Source of the DNA: Rheinheimera soli
GTDB lineage: Bacteria > Pseudomonadota > Gammaproteobacteria > Enterobacterales > Alteromonadaceae
Direction: 5' to 3'
Length of the DNA: 64,000 nt
Assembly: GCF_021290985.1 (NCBI RefSeq)
Contig: NZ_JAJOYU010000001.1
Coordinates: 62,001-126,000, forward strand
Shown: positions 1-11,350 of the stretch, piece after piece
Layout: each line of letters opens with the position of its first letter
Numbering within the stretch: position 1 is the first letter of the stretch
Program-made: the position numbers and the translations under genes
The notes under the pieces: generated by a model
Seen by the model: the letters and a program-made list of their open reading frames with translations, nothing else
The model's database searches: none
What the model was told of the DNA's origin: nothing

Positions 1-1140
1 TGGAGCTGTACATTGTGGATGGTTACTCCAGACTAAAGCAGCCACACCAGCAACATGCGGGGAGGCCATAGAGGTACCGCTGATGCTGTTGTAGCCACCA
101 TTGTTCCAGGTTGAATTCACTGCGACCCCAGGACCTGCTAATTCCACCTGAGCGTTACGCTGGGAGAAACTGGCCAGATTGCGGTTTGAATCCACAGCCG
201 CCACCGACACTACAGCGTTATAAGAGGCAGGATAAGACAAACTGGTATTACCGGCGTTACCCGCAGCGGCAATCAGCAACATGCCATCATTGTAGAAATT
301 CGTCATGGCAGTTTGTTCAGTCTGGCTGGAACTGCCGCCACCTAAACTCATATTCACCACTTTAGCGCCTGCATCCTGGCAAGACTGAATGCCATCAATC
401 AAATCAGAAGCAAAAGTCCAGTTGCCAGAGTCGTTAAATATTTTGACGATGTGAACACCAGCCTGGCCTGAAGGTAACACCCCCACTACACCATCATTGT
501 TATTCAGCGCCACCATGGTGCCCGCTACATGGGTACCGTGACCGTTACCATCAGTGGACCAATTGCCATGACCAGAGAAAGCAAAACCTGTCACGCCTGA
601 ACTCGGTAAATCGACATGATTTAAACGATAACCTGTGTCAATAACACAAACCGGAGTGTTAGCCGCATTGTTATCACTGACCTGATTGGCCTGAACCATT
701 GGAATACCATAAGGCGTGCTTTGCGCCATTGGCGTGATCAAATCAAACAGATAACGTTTTTGGTCCACTTCGATGTACTGCACTTCTGGGTCGGACACCA
801 TAGCCTTTAACTGGCGTGGATTTAATTCCAGCACGCTGGATTTGACTGAACTTAAGTGCCGGATCACTTTGCCTTTGTACTTACGCGCAAAGGTTTCCGC
901 TCTTTGCACTGAAAAAGCAGGGGCTGACTGAGCGCCATTTTGCAATGTGCCTGTGGTGCCATCTTTATATTTGACGATATAACGGGTGGTACTGTCGTCA
1001 CTTGGGTCAATTAAAGCAACACTGGCAGCAGTGACAAATTCTGGCTCTGCATCAACCGCAGCAGCAACAGCCACTGAAGTTAAAGATAATGCAAAACAAC
1101 CAGCAGTTCCCAGTAACAGTACTTTGTTTCTATTTTTCAT
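1..1140 (-). CDS. S8 subtilisin-like serine protease, 3' end cut by window
   Basis: Secreted endopeptidase of the subtilase family, read leftward and running off the window edge after 380 codons, so the C-terminus is unseen. The start MKNRNKVLLLGTAGC opens a typical signal peptide. Residues about 50-135 look like an inhibitor I9 propeptide (RYIVKYKDG ... VQYIEVDQ). The catalytic domain shows all three active-site motifs: Asp168 in VCVIDTGYR, His201 in GNGHGTHVAGT and Ser357 in SGTSMASPHVAG, with the oxyanion Asn in AAAGNAGN. The protein should be exported as a zymogen and self-processed. It stands alone, separated from ihfA by a terminator. Family assignment is secure; the substrate is unknown, and C-terminal PPC or P domains common in marine relatives cannot be checked. 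Confidence 0.95.
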   Translation of the reverse strand, partial: MKNRNKVLLLGTAGCFALSLTSVAVAAAVDAEPEFVTAASVALIDPSDDSTTRYIVKYKDGTTGTLQNGAQSAPAFSVQRAETFARKYKGKVIRHLSSVKSSVLELNPRQLKAMVSDPEVQYIEVDQKRYLFDLITPMAQSTPYGIPMVQANQVSDNNAANTPVCVIDTGYRLNHVDLPSSGVTGFAFSGHGNWSTDGNGHGTHVAGTMVALNNNDGVVGVLPSGQAGVHIVKIFNDSGNWTFASDLIDGIQSCQDAGAKVVNMSLGGGSSSQTEQTAMTNFYNDGMLLIAAAGNAGNTSLSYPASYNAVVSVAAVDSNRNLASFSQRNAQVELAGPGVAVNSTWNNGGYNSISGTSMASPHVAGVAALVWSNHPQCTAP

Positions 1141-1414
1141 ATGTGTACCTTGTAAGAATTTTGAAGTCCATGATGTGAAGTTGCATCCTGCGGCTCCAAA
1201 CTTAGCAAGGCATGAAGTTTATTCTTTATATTAAAGTTATATATTTATTATAAATTTTTTACAATTTATTGAATTTATTAAAACTTGTGATTTTTTGTGC
1301 AGAACTCTGTAGTGATCGCACGAGGAAATGGATGAAGAGTGGCCGTAGGACAGAATTGTTGCTCTGACCACTCTGGTTAGACTAAACATGGGGGAAGCGG
1401 AAGTTTGTACAATG

Positions 1415-1449
1415 AAAAAAGGAGTGCCCGCAAGGTACACTCCTTTTTT
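1415..1449. terminator. Bidirectional Rho-independent terminator after ihfA
   Basis: A 12-bp perfect stem (AAAAAAGGAGTG paired with CACTCCTTTTTT) with an 11-nt loop lies 18 bp past the ihfA stop and has a T-run on either strand. The rest of the 1141-1466 gap is AT-rich (about 1225-1300) and should carry the protease promoter; no other structure was seen. Confidence 0.85.
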
Positions 1450-1466
1450 AACGACAGAATAAGACA

Positions 1467-1763
1467 TTACTTTTTGGCGGTGCCTACTTCGACTCTGCTT
1501 TTTAACTTCTGGCCTGGTCTGAAGGTCACCACACAACGGGCAGAGATTGGAATATCTTCACCTGTTTTTGGGTTGCGGCCTGGCCTTTGGTTTTTCACTC
1601 GCAGGTCAAAATTACCAAAACCTGACAGTTTTACCTGGTCGCCTGCTTCCAAAGCAATGCGGATCTCTTCAAAAAAAGATTCGACTATTAATTTTGCATC
1701 GCGCTTGCTGATGCCAAACTTGGTAAATAAACGTTCTGCTAAATCGGCTTTGGTAAGCGCCAT
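1467..1763 (-). CDS. ihfA: Integration host factor subunit alpha
   Basis: One subunit of the IHF heterodimer, a nucleoid protein that bends DNA sharply at specific sites for recombination, replication and sigma-54 transcription. The 98-aa length matches the family. The N-terminal helical dimerisation part ([13 protein letters not shown]) is followed by the beta arm containing [11 protein letters not shown], whose Pro65 is the residue that intercalates in the minor groove. It sits 2 bp downstream of pheT, the gene order known from E. coli, so it is probably cotranscribed with pheST and ends at the strong terminator at 1415-1449. Confidence 0.98.
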   Translation of the reverse strand: MALTKADLAERLFTKFGISKRDAKLIVESFFEEIRIALEAGDQVKLSGFGNFDLRVKNQRPGRNPKTGEDIPISARCVVTFRPGQKLKSRVEVGTAKK

Positions 1764-1765
1764 TC

Positions 1766-4153
1766 TTAATCCCTCAACGTTGCGTTGAACTCTTTGCTCA
1801 GCACCTCGACCACAGAAGAGATAACCTGTTGGATATCTTTATCTTCAAGCGTTCGCGCCTTGTCCTGCAAGGTTAAAGCTATTGCTAATGACTTATAGCC
1901 CTCAGCGACACCCTGCCCTGTGTAGACGTCAAACAATTTTAGGTCAACTAATTGATTTCCGCCAACTTTTCTAATAGTAGCAAGGATATCTGAAAAACGC
2001 ACATCAGATTTCACAACAATAGCTAAATCGCGACGGTTTGCGGGGTATTTTGAAGTTTCCTGAGCTAAAACAATGTGTTTATCACCAAATGCTTCCAGCT
2101 CTACTTCAAATAAAAAGGCTTTGCCTTTAATACCCAATTTACGTTCCGCTTCCGGATGCAAGGCGCCAAGTATACCTACAGCTTTGCCATCCCGGTTTAA
2201 CTGAGCCGTTTGACCCGGATGTAAGGCGCTGTGTTGACCTGTAGCGAAAGTAAAACACTCTGTAGCTGAAGTGCAGCTTAACAGCGCTTCCACATCACCT
2301 TTAATATCATAAAAATCAACGGCGCGCTCAGCTATGGTCCAATGTTCGTTGCCATAACTGCCAACAATCACACCACCTAAAACTGGCACCTGACGTACAC
2401 CGCCTTCAGCATTGGCATCCGGGATAAATTTCAGGCCATATTCGAATAAACGAATACGGGTCTGCTGACGATTCTGATTGTACTGCACTGCTTGCAATAA
2501 ACCAGGCCACAGGTTTAATCGCATTGCTGACATATCGACAGAAATTGGGTTTGGCAGAACTAAAGCTGTCTTACCAGGAAACAAAGTTTCCTGCACTTTA
2601 GGGTCAACAAAACTATAAGTAATAGCTTCCTGATAACCACGGGCCACTAGCAAATCACGTAAGCTGTGCACAGAAATACGGCTTTCCTGATGTTTGCTCA
2701 TCGCAAGCGCAGCTTGTGGCGCTACATTAGGAATATTGTTGTAGCCATAGACCCGAGCCACTTCTTCGATTAAATCTTCAGGAATAGAGATATCAAAACG
2801 GTAGCTTGGTACTGTGACTTGCCACTCGTCACCTGATACCTGAACCTGCATACCTAAACGCTGGAAAATTTCAGTCACTGTCTCGGTTACAATAGAAATG
2901 CCTAAAATACGATCCAGCTTAGTGCGGGTTAACGCAATTTGGGCTGCTTTTGGCACATGCTGTTCAGATACAGCTTCAACCACAGGGCCTGCTTCGCCAC
3001 CTACAATAGCTAACAGCAATGCTGTTGCTCTTTCCATCGCAGTGCGTTGCAATTCTGGGTCAACACCACGCTCATAGCGGTGTGAAGCATCAGTGTGCAA
3101 ACCGTATTGACGTGCAATACCTGCCATTTCAACCGGAGAGAAGAATGCGCTCTCAAGGAAAATGTCGTTGCTGTCTTTGGTTACACCACTGTGCAGGCCA
3201 CCAAAAATACCTGCCATTGCTAAGGCTTTTTGGCTATCCGCAATCACCAGCGTATTGGCTTTTAACGTGACTTCGTTGCTGTCTAAAAGCACCAGTTTTT
3301 CACCATCTTTGGCCATACGCACATCGATATCACCTTCGATTTTTGCTAAATCAAAAGCGTGCATTGGATGACCCAGCTCCAGCAATACGAAGTTGGTCAC
3401 ATCCACCACAGCATCAATAGAACGGATACCAGAGCGGCGTAATTTTTCCACCATCCAAAGTGGTGTGACAGCAGCTGTGTTGATGTTACGAATCACACGG
3501 CCTAAATAACGTGGACAAGCTTGTGGAGCAGACAACTGAATAGCTTTCACGTCGCTGATTGTTGCAGCAACAGCAGCAATCTCAGGCTGGCACACATCCA
3601 GATTATTCAGCACACCGACTTCACGGGCTAAACCTTTTAAGCCTAAACAATCCGCACGGTTTGGCGTTAAATCCACTTCAATGGCATTGTCGTCTAACGT
3701 CAGGTACTGGCGAATATTCTGACCCAAAGGTGCGTCTGCAGGCAGTTCAATAATGCCTTCTGAACTTTCAGCCATGCCAAGCTCAGATAAAGAACACAGC
3801 ATACCGTTCGATGGTTGACCACGTAATTTAGCGGCTTTAATTTTAAAATCGCCAGGCAATACAGCGCCTACTGTGGCAACCACAACTTTTAAGCCCTGAC
3901 GGCAGTTGGCTGCACCACAAACGATATCTAATAATTCACCAGTGCCAATATCCACTTTGGTGACTTGTAATTTGTCGGCTTCAGGATGACGACCACATTC
4001 AACCACATGGCCCACGACGACACCGCTAAACTCACCTGCAACCGGCTCAACACCGTCTACTTCCAGACCGGCCATCGAAATTTGTTCTGCTAACTCATTG
4101 GTCGATAACTGCGGGTTGACCCACTCACGTAACCAGGATTCACTGAATTTCAT
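1766..4153 (-). CDS. pheT: Phenylalanine--tRNA ligase beta subunit
   Basis: Beta chain of the (alpha-beta)2 phenylalanyl-tRNA synthetase, which charges tRNA-Phe in the cytoplasm. At 795 aa it is full length for the bacterial form. Domains in order: N-terminal tRNA-binding EMAP-like fold (about 40-150, [19 protein letters not shown]), B3/B4 editing domain (about 210-380), B5 DNA-binding-like domain (about 400-475), catalytic-like core, and a C-terminal FDX-ACB anticodon-binding domain ([14 protein letters not shown] to the end). It starts 13 bp after pheS and is followed by ihfA, so pheS-pheT-ihfA form one transcription unit. Confidence 0.98.
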   Translation of the reverse strand: MKFSESWLREWVNPQLSTNELAEQISMAGLEVDGVEPVAGEFSGVVVGHVVECGRHPEADKLQVTKVDIGTGELLDIVCGAANCRQGLKVVVATVGAVLPGDFKIKAAKLRGQPSNGMLCSLSELGMAESSEGIIELPADAPLGQNIRQYLTLDDNAIEVDLTPNRADCLGLKGLAREVGVLNNLDVCQPEIAAVAATISDVKAIQLSAPQACPRYLGRVIRNINTAAVTPLWMVEKLRRSGIRSIDAVVDVTNFVLLELGHPMHAFDLAKIEGDIDVRMAKDGEKLVLLDSNEVTLKANTLVIADSQKALAMAGIFGGLHSGVTKDSNDIFLESAFFSPVEMAGIARQYGLHTDASHRYERGVDPELQRTAMERATALLLAIVGGEAGPVVEAVSEQHVPKAAQIALTRTKLDRILGISIVTETVTEIFQRLGMQVQVSGDEWQVTVPSYRFDISIPEDLIEEVARVYGYNNIPNVAPQAALAMSKHQESRISVHSLRDLLVARGYQEAITYSFVDPKVQETLFPGKTALVLPNPISVDMSAMRLNLWPGLLQAVQYNQNRQQTRIRLFEYGLKFIPDANAEGGVRQVPVLGGVIVGSYGNEHWTIAERAVDFYDIKGDVEALLSCTSATECFTFATGQHSALHPGQTAQLNRDGKAVGILGALHPEAERKLGIKGKAFLFEVELEAFGDKHIVLAQETSKYPANRRDLAIVVKSDVRFSDILATIRKVGGNQLVDLKLFDVYTGQGVAEGYKSLAIALTLQDKARTLEDKDIQQVISSVVEVLSKEFNATLRD

Positions 4154-4166
4154 TATCTGCTCCCGC

Positions 4167-6026
<1,860 letters not shown>

Positions 6027-6027
<1 letters not shown>

Positions 6028-7148
6028 TAGTTCGGAACATACCTGTAACGTAATACAGCAGGCAGAGCGTCTTGCTGCGGTTCTGCAACTTCTGTCGCCA
6101 TTTCCGCCGCCATTTCAGAAAACAGCTCATCCGCTGCATCTGTTGTTTCAATTGGGGTTGTTTGCTCAGCCTGGGTTTGCAGCGATTGGAAACGACGTTC
6201 CAGCGATAAAGAGTTAATAAAGGCACTGCGGTCTGCCGCCAGTTGTACTTTAAACTTTAGTAAATCGGCTTTACGCTCCTGCACTGTGACTTGTTTTACC
6301 GACAACATAGCGCTCAGTAGCTGTTGGACCTTGACCTGATCCACGAAATTAGTGAGGCCTTCGATATCCAGTTCCAGCTCAGTCTGGCCCTGTTGGCTGC
6401 CCAGTTGAACAGCAAATTTGCCAGCAAGTTGCGCCGTTAAATCGGTTAAAAACTGACTGGCTAATTCCTGCTGTGAGCTTGCCAGTAACTCATTACTGAC
6501 CAATTGGCCTGCTTCATAACCTTGCCAGGTTAATCGGTATTGGGCTGCGGAAGGCTGGTCAAACAACAAGATCAGTGTTTGATCGGCACTAAATGGCAAA
6601 CTAGCTTGCTCAATCAGCAACCAATTACCAGCCCAGACTTCGTCTTGAGATAAAGGAGGCACATAAGTGTCGCTTGCTGTGGGTAGATCCAATGGCAAAC
6701 CAATGGCTGACGCCTGTTGCTGTAAATGAGCCAGTACCGGATGAGCTGCGCCTTGCATAAATATCCGGCTTTCAGAGGTTTGCTCCACAGCCCAGAGTAC
6801 TATGGCAGGACGTCGGCTGCCCCAAATCGCTATCTGGTGCTGACTTAACAACTGCTGTACTTTTCGCTCGTCCAGCCCTACTTTTAATGCAGGGCCTTGC
6901 TCTGAGCTGACAGCAGCAAAGGTTTTAATATAGTTACCGGCATTTTTCAGCTCGGCTTTGATAGAAGCCTGTTCAATCACTTGAGGATTGACTGTCACTT
7001 TCACCAAGACCTGCGCCAGAGCCTGTTGTTGCCAGGCACTTTGGCTTTGACCTGCTGGCACTACAGCCTGATACAAATCAGTTAATTGTTTTGCGTGCGC
7101 AACATTCAGGCACGATATAAAACATAACACAGCACTAAGTAATCTCAT
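6027..7148 (-). CDS. DUF2066 family secreted protein
   Basis: A 373-aa protein of unknown function with a clear signal peptide (MRLLSAVLCFISCLNVAHA) and then the region recognised as DUF2066 (LYQAVVPAGQSQSAWQQQALAQVLVKVT and following). The middle is rich in Leu and Gln, and the C-terminus (about 330-373) is acidic and Ala/Glu/Thr rich. It is probably periplasmic. Coupling to hda by a 1-bp overlap is a known arrangement in related gammaproteobacteria and gives no direct functional clue. The family call rests on the N-terminal pattern and the hda context. Confidence 0.75.
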
Positions 7149-7174
7149 CTTTTACCCTTAACCTGCTAATACTC

Positions 7175-7810
7175 TTAACCAGCTAAAACAGGGAAAATAC
7201 CCTTTAAGCCAAGACTGATAAACTCAATGGAGATGGCCGCCAAAATAAGCCCCATCACCCGGGTGATAATATTCATCCCGGTTTGCCCTAATCTGCGCGC
7301 TATTTTACCTGATAAGCGCATCAGGATCGCCAACAGAATACCAACAACTATTATTTCTACTGAAATTATCAGGTAATGAAGCCAGCCGTCAGCTCTGTTG
7401 GCATACAAAATAACAGAGCTGATAGCACCCGGACCTGCCAGCATAGGCATCGCCAGCGGCACCACCGCAATAGAAGACTTTTGTGCTGCTTCCAGTCGCT
7501 CTGCTTCGGTGCTTTTGGCTCCGCTGGTCTGAGCGTTCAGCATCGAAATCGCCATCAGCAGTATTAAAATACCGCCACCCACCCGAAACGAATTCACTGA
7601 GATACCAAAAAAACCAAGGATAAACTCACCGAAAAACAACGTGACCAATAAAATCACAGTAGCAGCTTTGGCTGCTGTCATCGCTACCTGTTTTTTGTCC
7701 TGCTCACTGTTATCCGCAGTTAAAGACAAATACATCGGCAAAGCACCCAAAGGATTTAAGATAGCAATGATGCCGATAAAAATTTTCAGGTAATCCTGCA
7801 CATCAAGCAT
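7175..7810 (-). CDS. MarC/YhgN family integral membrane protein
   Basis: A 211-aa inner-membrane protein with about six hydrophobic helices. It shows the family's N-terminal signature (IAILNPLGALPMYLSLT), the glycine-rich segment SFRVGGGILILLMAISML and the conserved PLAMPMLAGPGAISSVIL. The family is labelled NAAT (neutral amino acid transporter) after an archaeal member, but MarC/YhgN function in bacteria is unsettled. It closes a leftward run 26 bp upstream of the DUF2066 gene and may be transcribed with it. Confidence 0.88.
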   Translation of the reverse strand: MLDVQDYLKIFIGIIAILNPLGALPMYLSLTADNSEQDKKQVAMTAAKAATVILLVTLFFGEFILGFFGISVNSFRVGGGILILLMAISMLNAQTSGAKSTEAERLEAAQKSSIAVVPLAMPMLAGPGAISSVILYANRADGWLHYLIISVEIIVVGILLAILMRLSGKIARRLGQTGMNIITRVMGLILAAISIEFISLGLKGIFPVLAG

Positions 7811-7936
7811 TTGCTGTCCTTTATTTGCTTATGAAAGTGATTAAATTGAGCCTAATCATAGCGTTATTTTATTCTTCCTGCATGGGGCTTGGGCAGGTCA
7901 GCTTTATTTGCTTGCTGTAGAGTTAAAGAAGGCAGT

Positions 7937-7990
7937 AATAATCGCAACACTGTTGCCGACAGTTGCGATATACCGCCCTTCCATGTACAT
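7937..7990 (+). repeat. Terminator-linked hairpin repeat, single copy
   Basis: One copy of the dispersed repeat described at 31841. Its stem is ATCGCAAC (7941-7948) with GTTGCGAT (7962-7969) around a 13-nt loop, followed by the conserved tail ending in CAT at 7988-7990, which touches the A-tract of a terminator. Unlike the other loci, no rightward gene precedes it: both neighbours (marC, bamC) read leftward. The rest of the 7811-8128 gap holds no convincing gene. Confidence 0.8.
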
Positions 7991-7991
7991 A

Positions 7992-8017
7992 AAAAAACCA
8001 CCCGCGGGTGGTTTTTT
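7992..8017. terminator. Bidirectional Rho-independent terminator
   Basis: A 12-bp perfect stem AAAAAACCACCC / GGGTGGTTTTTT with a 2-nt GC centre. On the minus strand it can end the dapA-bamC transcript; on the plus strand it directly follows the 7937 hairpin repeat. Confidence 0.85.
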
Positions 8018-8128
8018 GGACTCTGTTTCAAGCTTCAATCTCAAACGCATCTGTCACTTTTTCTGCACTGTGACCTGGAGTAAACAAAACAGGCGTCAGT
8101 GGCATCGCCTTTTGCCTGTCCGGAGCTA

Positions 8129-9190
8129 TTACAGATCTATATTATCTTTTCTAATAATTTGCACCAGAGTCTGATGCAAAGCCGTGATTTGGTCTGCTGT
8201 AAATGCTTTTCCTGAACTGTCACGCCAGCTCAGACTGGTTCCAACCTGGCTTTTTGACAACACTAACTGATAGTCACCTGGTGTTAAAGGCACGGCTATA
8301 GTTTCTTGACTGCCCCACAAGGAGTCCCAGAAACCAGCTTCAGGCTGCTGATAAGTCAGGAAGAAAGTGTAATTGGTTCTGTCCAGATCGTTCACCAAAA
8401 AACCGTTCTGTTCAAACATCAGTTCTAATTGTGACCAAGCAGAATCAATAGGCTGACCTGTCAACATAGCAGCGTTACCTTCAGCATCAAATCCTGTAGT
8501 CAGGGTGATCTGACGGGATTGAGCTTTCTTCTGTCTGATCTGTGCCAGTTCTACAGTCGCAACTTTATCCACCAAACGATTGAGGAAGTACACTTCTTCA
8601 CGTTTTTGCGCTATCGCAGACAACTTAGTGTCATTGTCAATAAAGCGATGCTCCAGCAACTGTACCCGAAGGCCTACAGAACGACCGTGACTTTTAGGTT
8701 CAAGAACTACCAGAAAACGGCTTTGTTCTTTTTCAACCATATCTTTCCACAGCCAAAAACCTTCTTCTTCAAAACGGCTGACCCAACCTGTTTCAAAGAC
8801 TAAAGCGTCCTGATCTTTCTGTGTGATTTCGATTTGTTTCTCAGCACCAAAATCCTGCACATTCTTTCTCAAATAAGGTAATAACTCGCCGGTAAACTCC
8901 GAGCGTTCAAACCAAATCCGGGCTTCTTTTTCTTCTTCCTCTACCCTACTATTGGTCGCAAGTGCAAGCACCTGCATAGGTGATTTCAGTTCCACTTCCG
9001 TCACGGGGGCGTTTGGAGCAGCAGGAATATCGAACTGTGCAGGTTTTTTCGCTGCAACCAATCCGGCTGGTACTTTTAACTCAGCCACTGGTTTTGTCTC
9101 TGGAGCTTGCTCAGCGACATCTTCAGGGAACAAAGAACAACCAGATATAAACAAAGAGGCAACTAAGCTTGCCGGGATCCAATACTGCAC
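8129..9190 (-). CDS. bamC: Outer membrane protein assembly factor BamC (lipoprotein)
   Basis: Lipoprotein subunit of the Bam complex that inserts beta-barrel proteins into the outer membrane. The N-terminus WIPASLVASLFISGCSLF carries a lipobox (ISGC), followed by a long disordered Ala/Pro/Glu-rich linker and two helix-grip domains (about 75-210 and 235-353). A GTG start at 9190 is chosen because AGGAG lies seven bases upstream; the ATG at 9208 overlaps the end of dapA and lacks a site. This gives 353 aa. It lies just downstream of dapA, the order known in E. coli. Confidence 0.88.
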   Translation of the reverse strand: MQYWIPASLVASLFISGCSLFPEDVAEQAPETKPVAELKVPAGLVAAKKPAQFDIPAAPNAPVTEVELKSPMQVLALATNSRVEEEEKEARIWFERSEFTGELLPYLRKNVQDFGAEKQIEITQKDQDALVFETGWVSRFEEEGFWLWKDMVEKEQSRFLVVLEPKSHGRSVGLRVQLLEHRFIDNDTKLSAIAQKREEVYFLNRLVDKVATVELAQIRQKKAQSRQITLTTGFDAEGNAAMLTGQPIDSAWSQLELMFEQNGFLVNDLDRTNYTFFLTYQQPEAGFWDSLWGSQETIAVPLTPGDYQLVLSKSQVGTSLSWRDSSGKAFTADQITALHQTLVQIIRKDNIDL

Positions 9191-9200
9191 TATAAAACTC

Positions 9201-10082
9201 CTACACATTAATCTGGGCTTGTTTCAGCGCTTGTTCGATTACGCTTTGATGAATTGGTTCCAATCGGGTTAAAGGTAATCTTGCCATGTCATCAGCAATT
9301 AACCCCATCTTCAGCAGCGCCCACTTACTCGGAATAGGATTGGCTTCAATAAACAACTGATGATGTAAGCCTTGAAGCTTATGATCGATCTGCTGAGCCA
9401 ATTCTGTATTTTTTTCTATCGCTGCTTTTGACATCTGGGCCATTAAAGCTGGCGCTATATTGCTGGTCACCGAAATGACGCCATGACCACCTTTTAACAT
9501 AAATTCGCAGCAACTGGCATCGTCGCCGCTGAATAATAAAAAATCTGCCGGACACAAAGCCTGCAATTGAGCCAGACGTTGCATAGAGCCAGTAGCTTCT
9601 TTAATACCAACAATGTTCGGGGTTTTCGCCAGTTCAGCCACAGTTTCCGGCAACAAATCCACCCCAGTACGGCCGGGCACGTTATATAAAATAACAGGCT
9701 TGTCTGTGGATGCAGCAACGGCCTGATAATGCGCCAACATGCCTTTTTGCATAGGTTTGTTGTAATAAGGCGTCACTGTTAAAAAACCTGCTACTGGTAA
9801 TGCGGATAAGATTTTTGTCTTCTCCACCGCATCAGCAGTTGAGTTCGAGCCATTGCCAGCAATCACAGGAATGCGACCATCGACTTGAGCCAAAACCGCC
9901 TTGAGCACTGTTAATTGTTCGGAAAAACTTAAAGTAACGGATTCGCCAGTGGTGCCCATAATCACCAAAGCGTCGGTCTGATTGTTCAGATGGAAGTCTA
10001 CCAGCCGCTTCAGGCTGTCATAGTCCACAGCACCATCAGGATCCATAGGGGTGATCAAAGCAACAATACTTCCGCTAAACAT
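9201..10082 (-). CDS. dapA: 4-hydroxy-tetrahydrodipicolinate synthase
   Basis: Condenses pyruvate with aspartate semialdehyde in the first committed step of lysine and diaminopimelate synthesis. With the start at 10082 (MFSGSIVALITPM, GGAG eight bases upstream) the protein has 293 aa and the key residues fall in the classical places: Thr44-Thr45 in MGTTGES, Tyr133 in ILYNVPGRTG and the Schiff-base Lys161 in VGIKEATG. The frame continues upstream to 10145 without a ribosome-binding site. It is divergent from gcvR and probably cotranscribed with bamC. Confidence 0.97.
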   Translation of the reverse strand: MFSGSIVALITPMDPDGAVDYDSLKRLVDFHLNNQTDALVIMGTTGESVTLSFSEQLTVLKAVLAQVDGRIPVIAGNGSNSTADAVEKTKILSALPVAGFLTVTPYYNKPMQKGMLAHYQAVAASTDKPVILYNVPGRTGVDLLPETVAELAKTPNIVGIKEATGSMQRLAQLQALCPADFLLFSGDDASCCEFMLKGGHGVISVTSNIAPALMAQMSKAAIEKNTELAQQIDHKLQGLHHQLFIEANPIPSKWALLKMGLIADDMARLPLTRLEPIHQSVIEQALKQAQINV

Positions 10083-10224
10083 GCTAAAGGCTCCATAATT
10101 TTCAGGCTGCCTATGGTAATGACGCACGACAACAAACACAAGCAAGGGACTGTCACACAGGTGAAATTTACGCTAAATATGCTAAACTTCGCAGCCGTTT
10201 TTCATTCAGAGACATCAACTTAGC

Positions 10225-10752
10225 ATGCCACAACAATTGGTCGTCACTGCAATAGGTGCAGACAGAACAGGGCTGGTCAGCCGTCTTGCCCGCCTGGTTA
10301 CAGACTGTAACTGCAATATAGTCGATAGTCGTATGGCTATTTTTGGTAATGAATTCACTTTTATTATGTTGTTATCCGGTGATGCAGTGGCCATCAGCCG
10401 TATTGAACATTTATTGCCTGGATTAGGTTTTGAACTTGATCTGCTTACCATGACCAAACGTACATCAGCTCAGCCAACCGCAGCGGTCAGTGCACATTAT
10501 GTGCTGGAATACACAGGGAAAGATAAAGTAGGCACGTTGGGCGCCATCGCCACTTTGCTTGCCAATCACCAGATTTATATAGGTGCACTGCGCACCGAAA
10601 CTTTAACCCAGGCTGAGACTCAACAGCTTTTAAACCATTGCACTATGACGGTACAGCTGCCACAAGGTGCACAAGTTGAGCTGATTAAGCAGGACCTGTT
10701 TGCATTACTTGACCAGCTTCAACTGACAGGGCGTTTTGAAGCCCAGCTTTAA
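10225..10752 (+). CDS. gcvR: Glycine cleavage system transcriptional repressor-like, double ACT protein
   Basis: A 175-aa protein with two ACT domains, the first at about residues 3-75 (LVVTAIGADRTGLVSRLARLV) and the second at about 92-165 (YVLEYTGKDKVGTLGAIATLL). In E. coli GcvR binds GcvA and blocks activation of gcvTHP when glycine is scarce. Position divergent from dapA and upstream of bcp matches the E. coli gcvR-bcp locus, which supports orthology. No DNA-binding domain is present, as expected. Confidence 0.88.
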   Translation: MPQQLVVTAIGADRTGLVSRLARLVTDCNCNIVDSRMAIFGNEFTFIMLLSGDAVAISRIEHLLPGLGFELDLLTMTKRTSAQPTAAVSAHYVLEYTGKDKVGTLGAIATLLANHQIYIGALRTETLTQAETQQLLNHCTMTVQLPQGAQVELIKQDLFALLDQLQLTGRFEAQL

Positions 10753-10773
10753 TTAAAGGAAAAGTGAAACCTC

Positions 10774-11247
10774 ATGAACAGATTAACAGCAGGACAACAA
10801 GCACCGGATTTTAGTTTGCCAGACCAAAAAGGTCAGATAGTACAACTCAGCACTTTGTTAAAACAAAGCCGTGTGTTGGTGTACTTTTATCCTAAAGCCA
10901 TGACACCAGGTTGCACAGTCCAGGCCTGTGGTTTACGTGACAGCAAAACACAGCTTGCACAATACAAGGTTCAGGTTGTGGGGATCAGCATCGACGCCCC
11001 TGCCCGTCTGGCTAAATTTGAACAAAAAGAGCAGCTAAATTTTACCTTGTTGGGTGATGAAGATCACACAGCAGCTGAAGCCTTTGGGGTTTGGGGTGAA
11101 AAGAAATTTATGGGCAAGATTTACGACGGTATTCATCGTATTAGTTTTTTAGTGGAACAGGATGGTACAGTCAGCAAAGTCTTTGATGACTTCAAAACAA
11201 GCAATCACCATGATGTGGTGTTAGCTTACCTGAAAAGTCAGGCTTAA
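10774..11247 (+). CDS. bcp: Thioredoxin-dependent thiol peroxidase (PrxQ/Bcp)
   Basis: Cytoplasmic peroxiredoxin that reduces hydrogen peroxide and organic hydroperoxides. The 157-aa protein has the peroxidatic Cys47 and resolving Cys52 in MTPGCTVQACGLRD, the PrxQ spacing. It follows gcvR by 21 bp with AAAGGA upstream of the start, so the two form an operon. Confidence 0.95.
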   Translation: MNRLTAGQQAPDFSLPDQKGQIVQLSTLLKQSRVLVYFYPKAMTPGCTVQACGLRDSKTQLAQYKVQVVGISIDAPARLAKFEQKEQLNFTLLGDEDHTAAEAFGVWGEKKFMGKIYDGIHRISFLVEQDGTVSKVFDDFKTSNHHDVVLAYLKSQA

Positions 11248-11350
11248 CTCCGTTAATCCCGTCCATCCGGATAACAGCCGCATTTTCGGTACTTTTTTTC
11301 GGTATCCATTATGCTCAATTTCTTAATTTGTTTAAAAAAGGATCTGTTGT

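Noticed and set aside
7889..8174. Two small rightward ORFs over the repeat and terminator near 8 kb
   Set aside because: They read through a strong terminator hairpin and into antisense bamC; no coding character.
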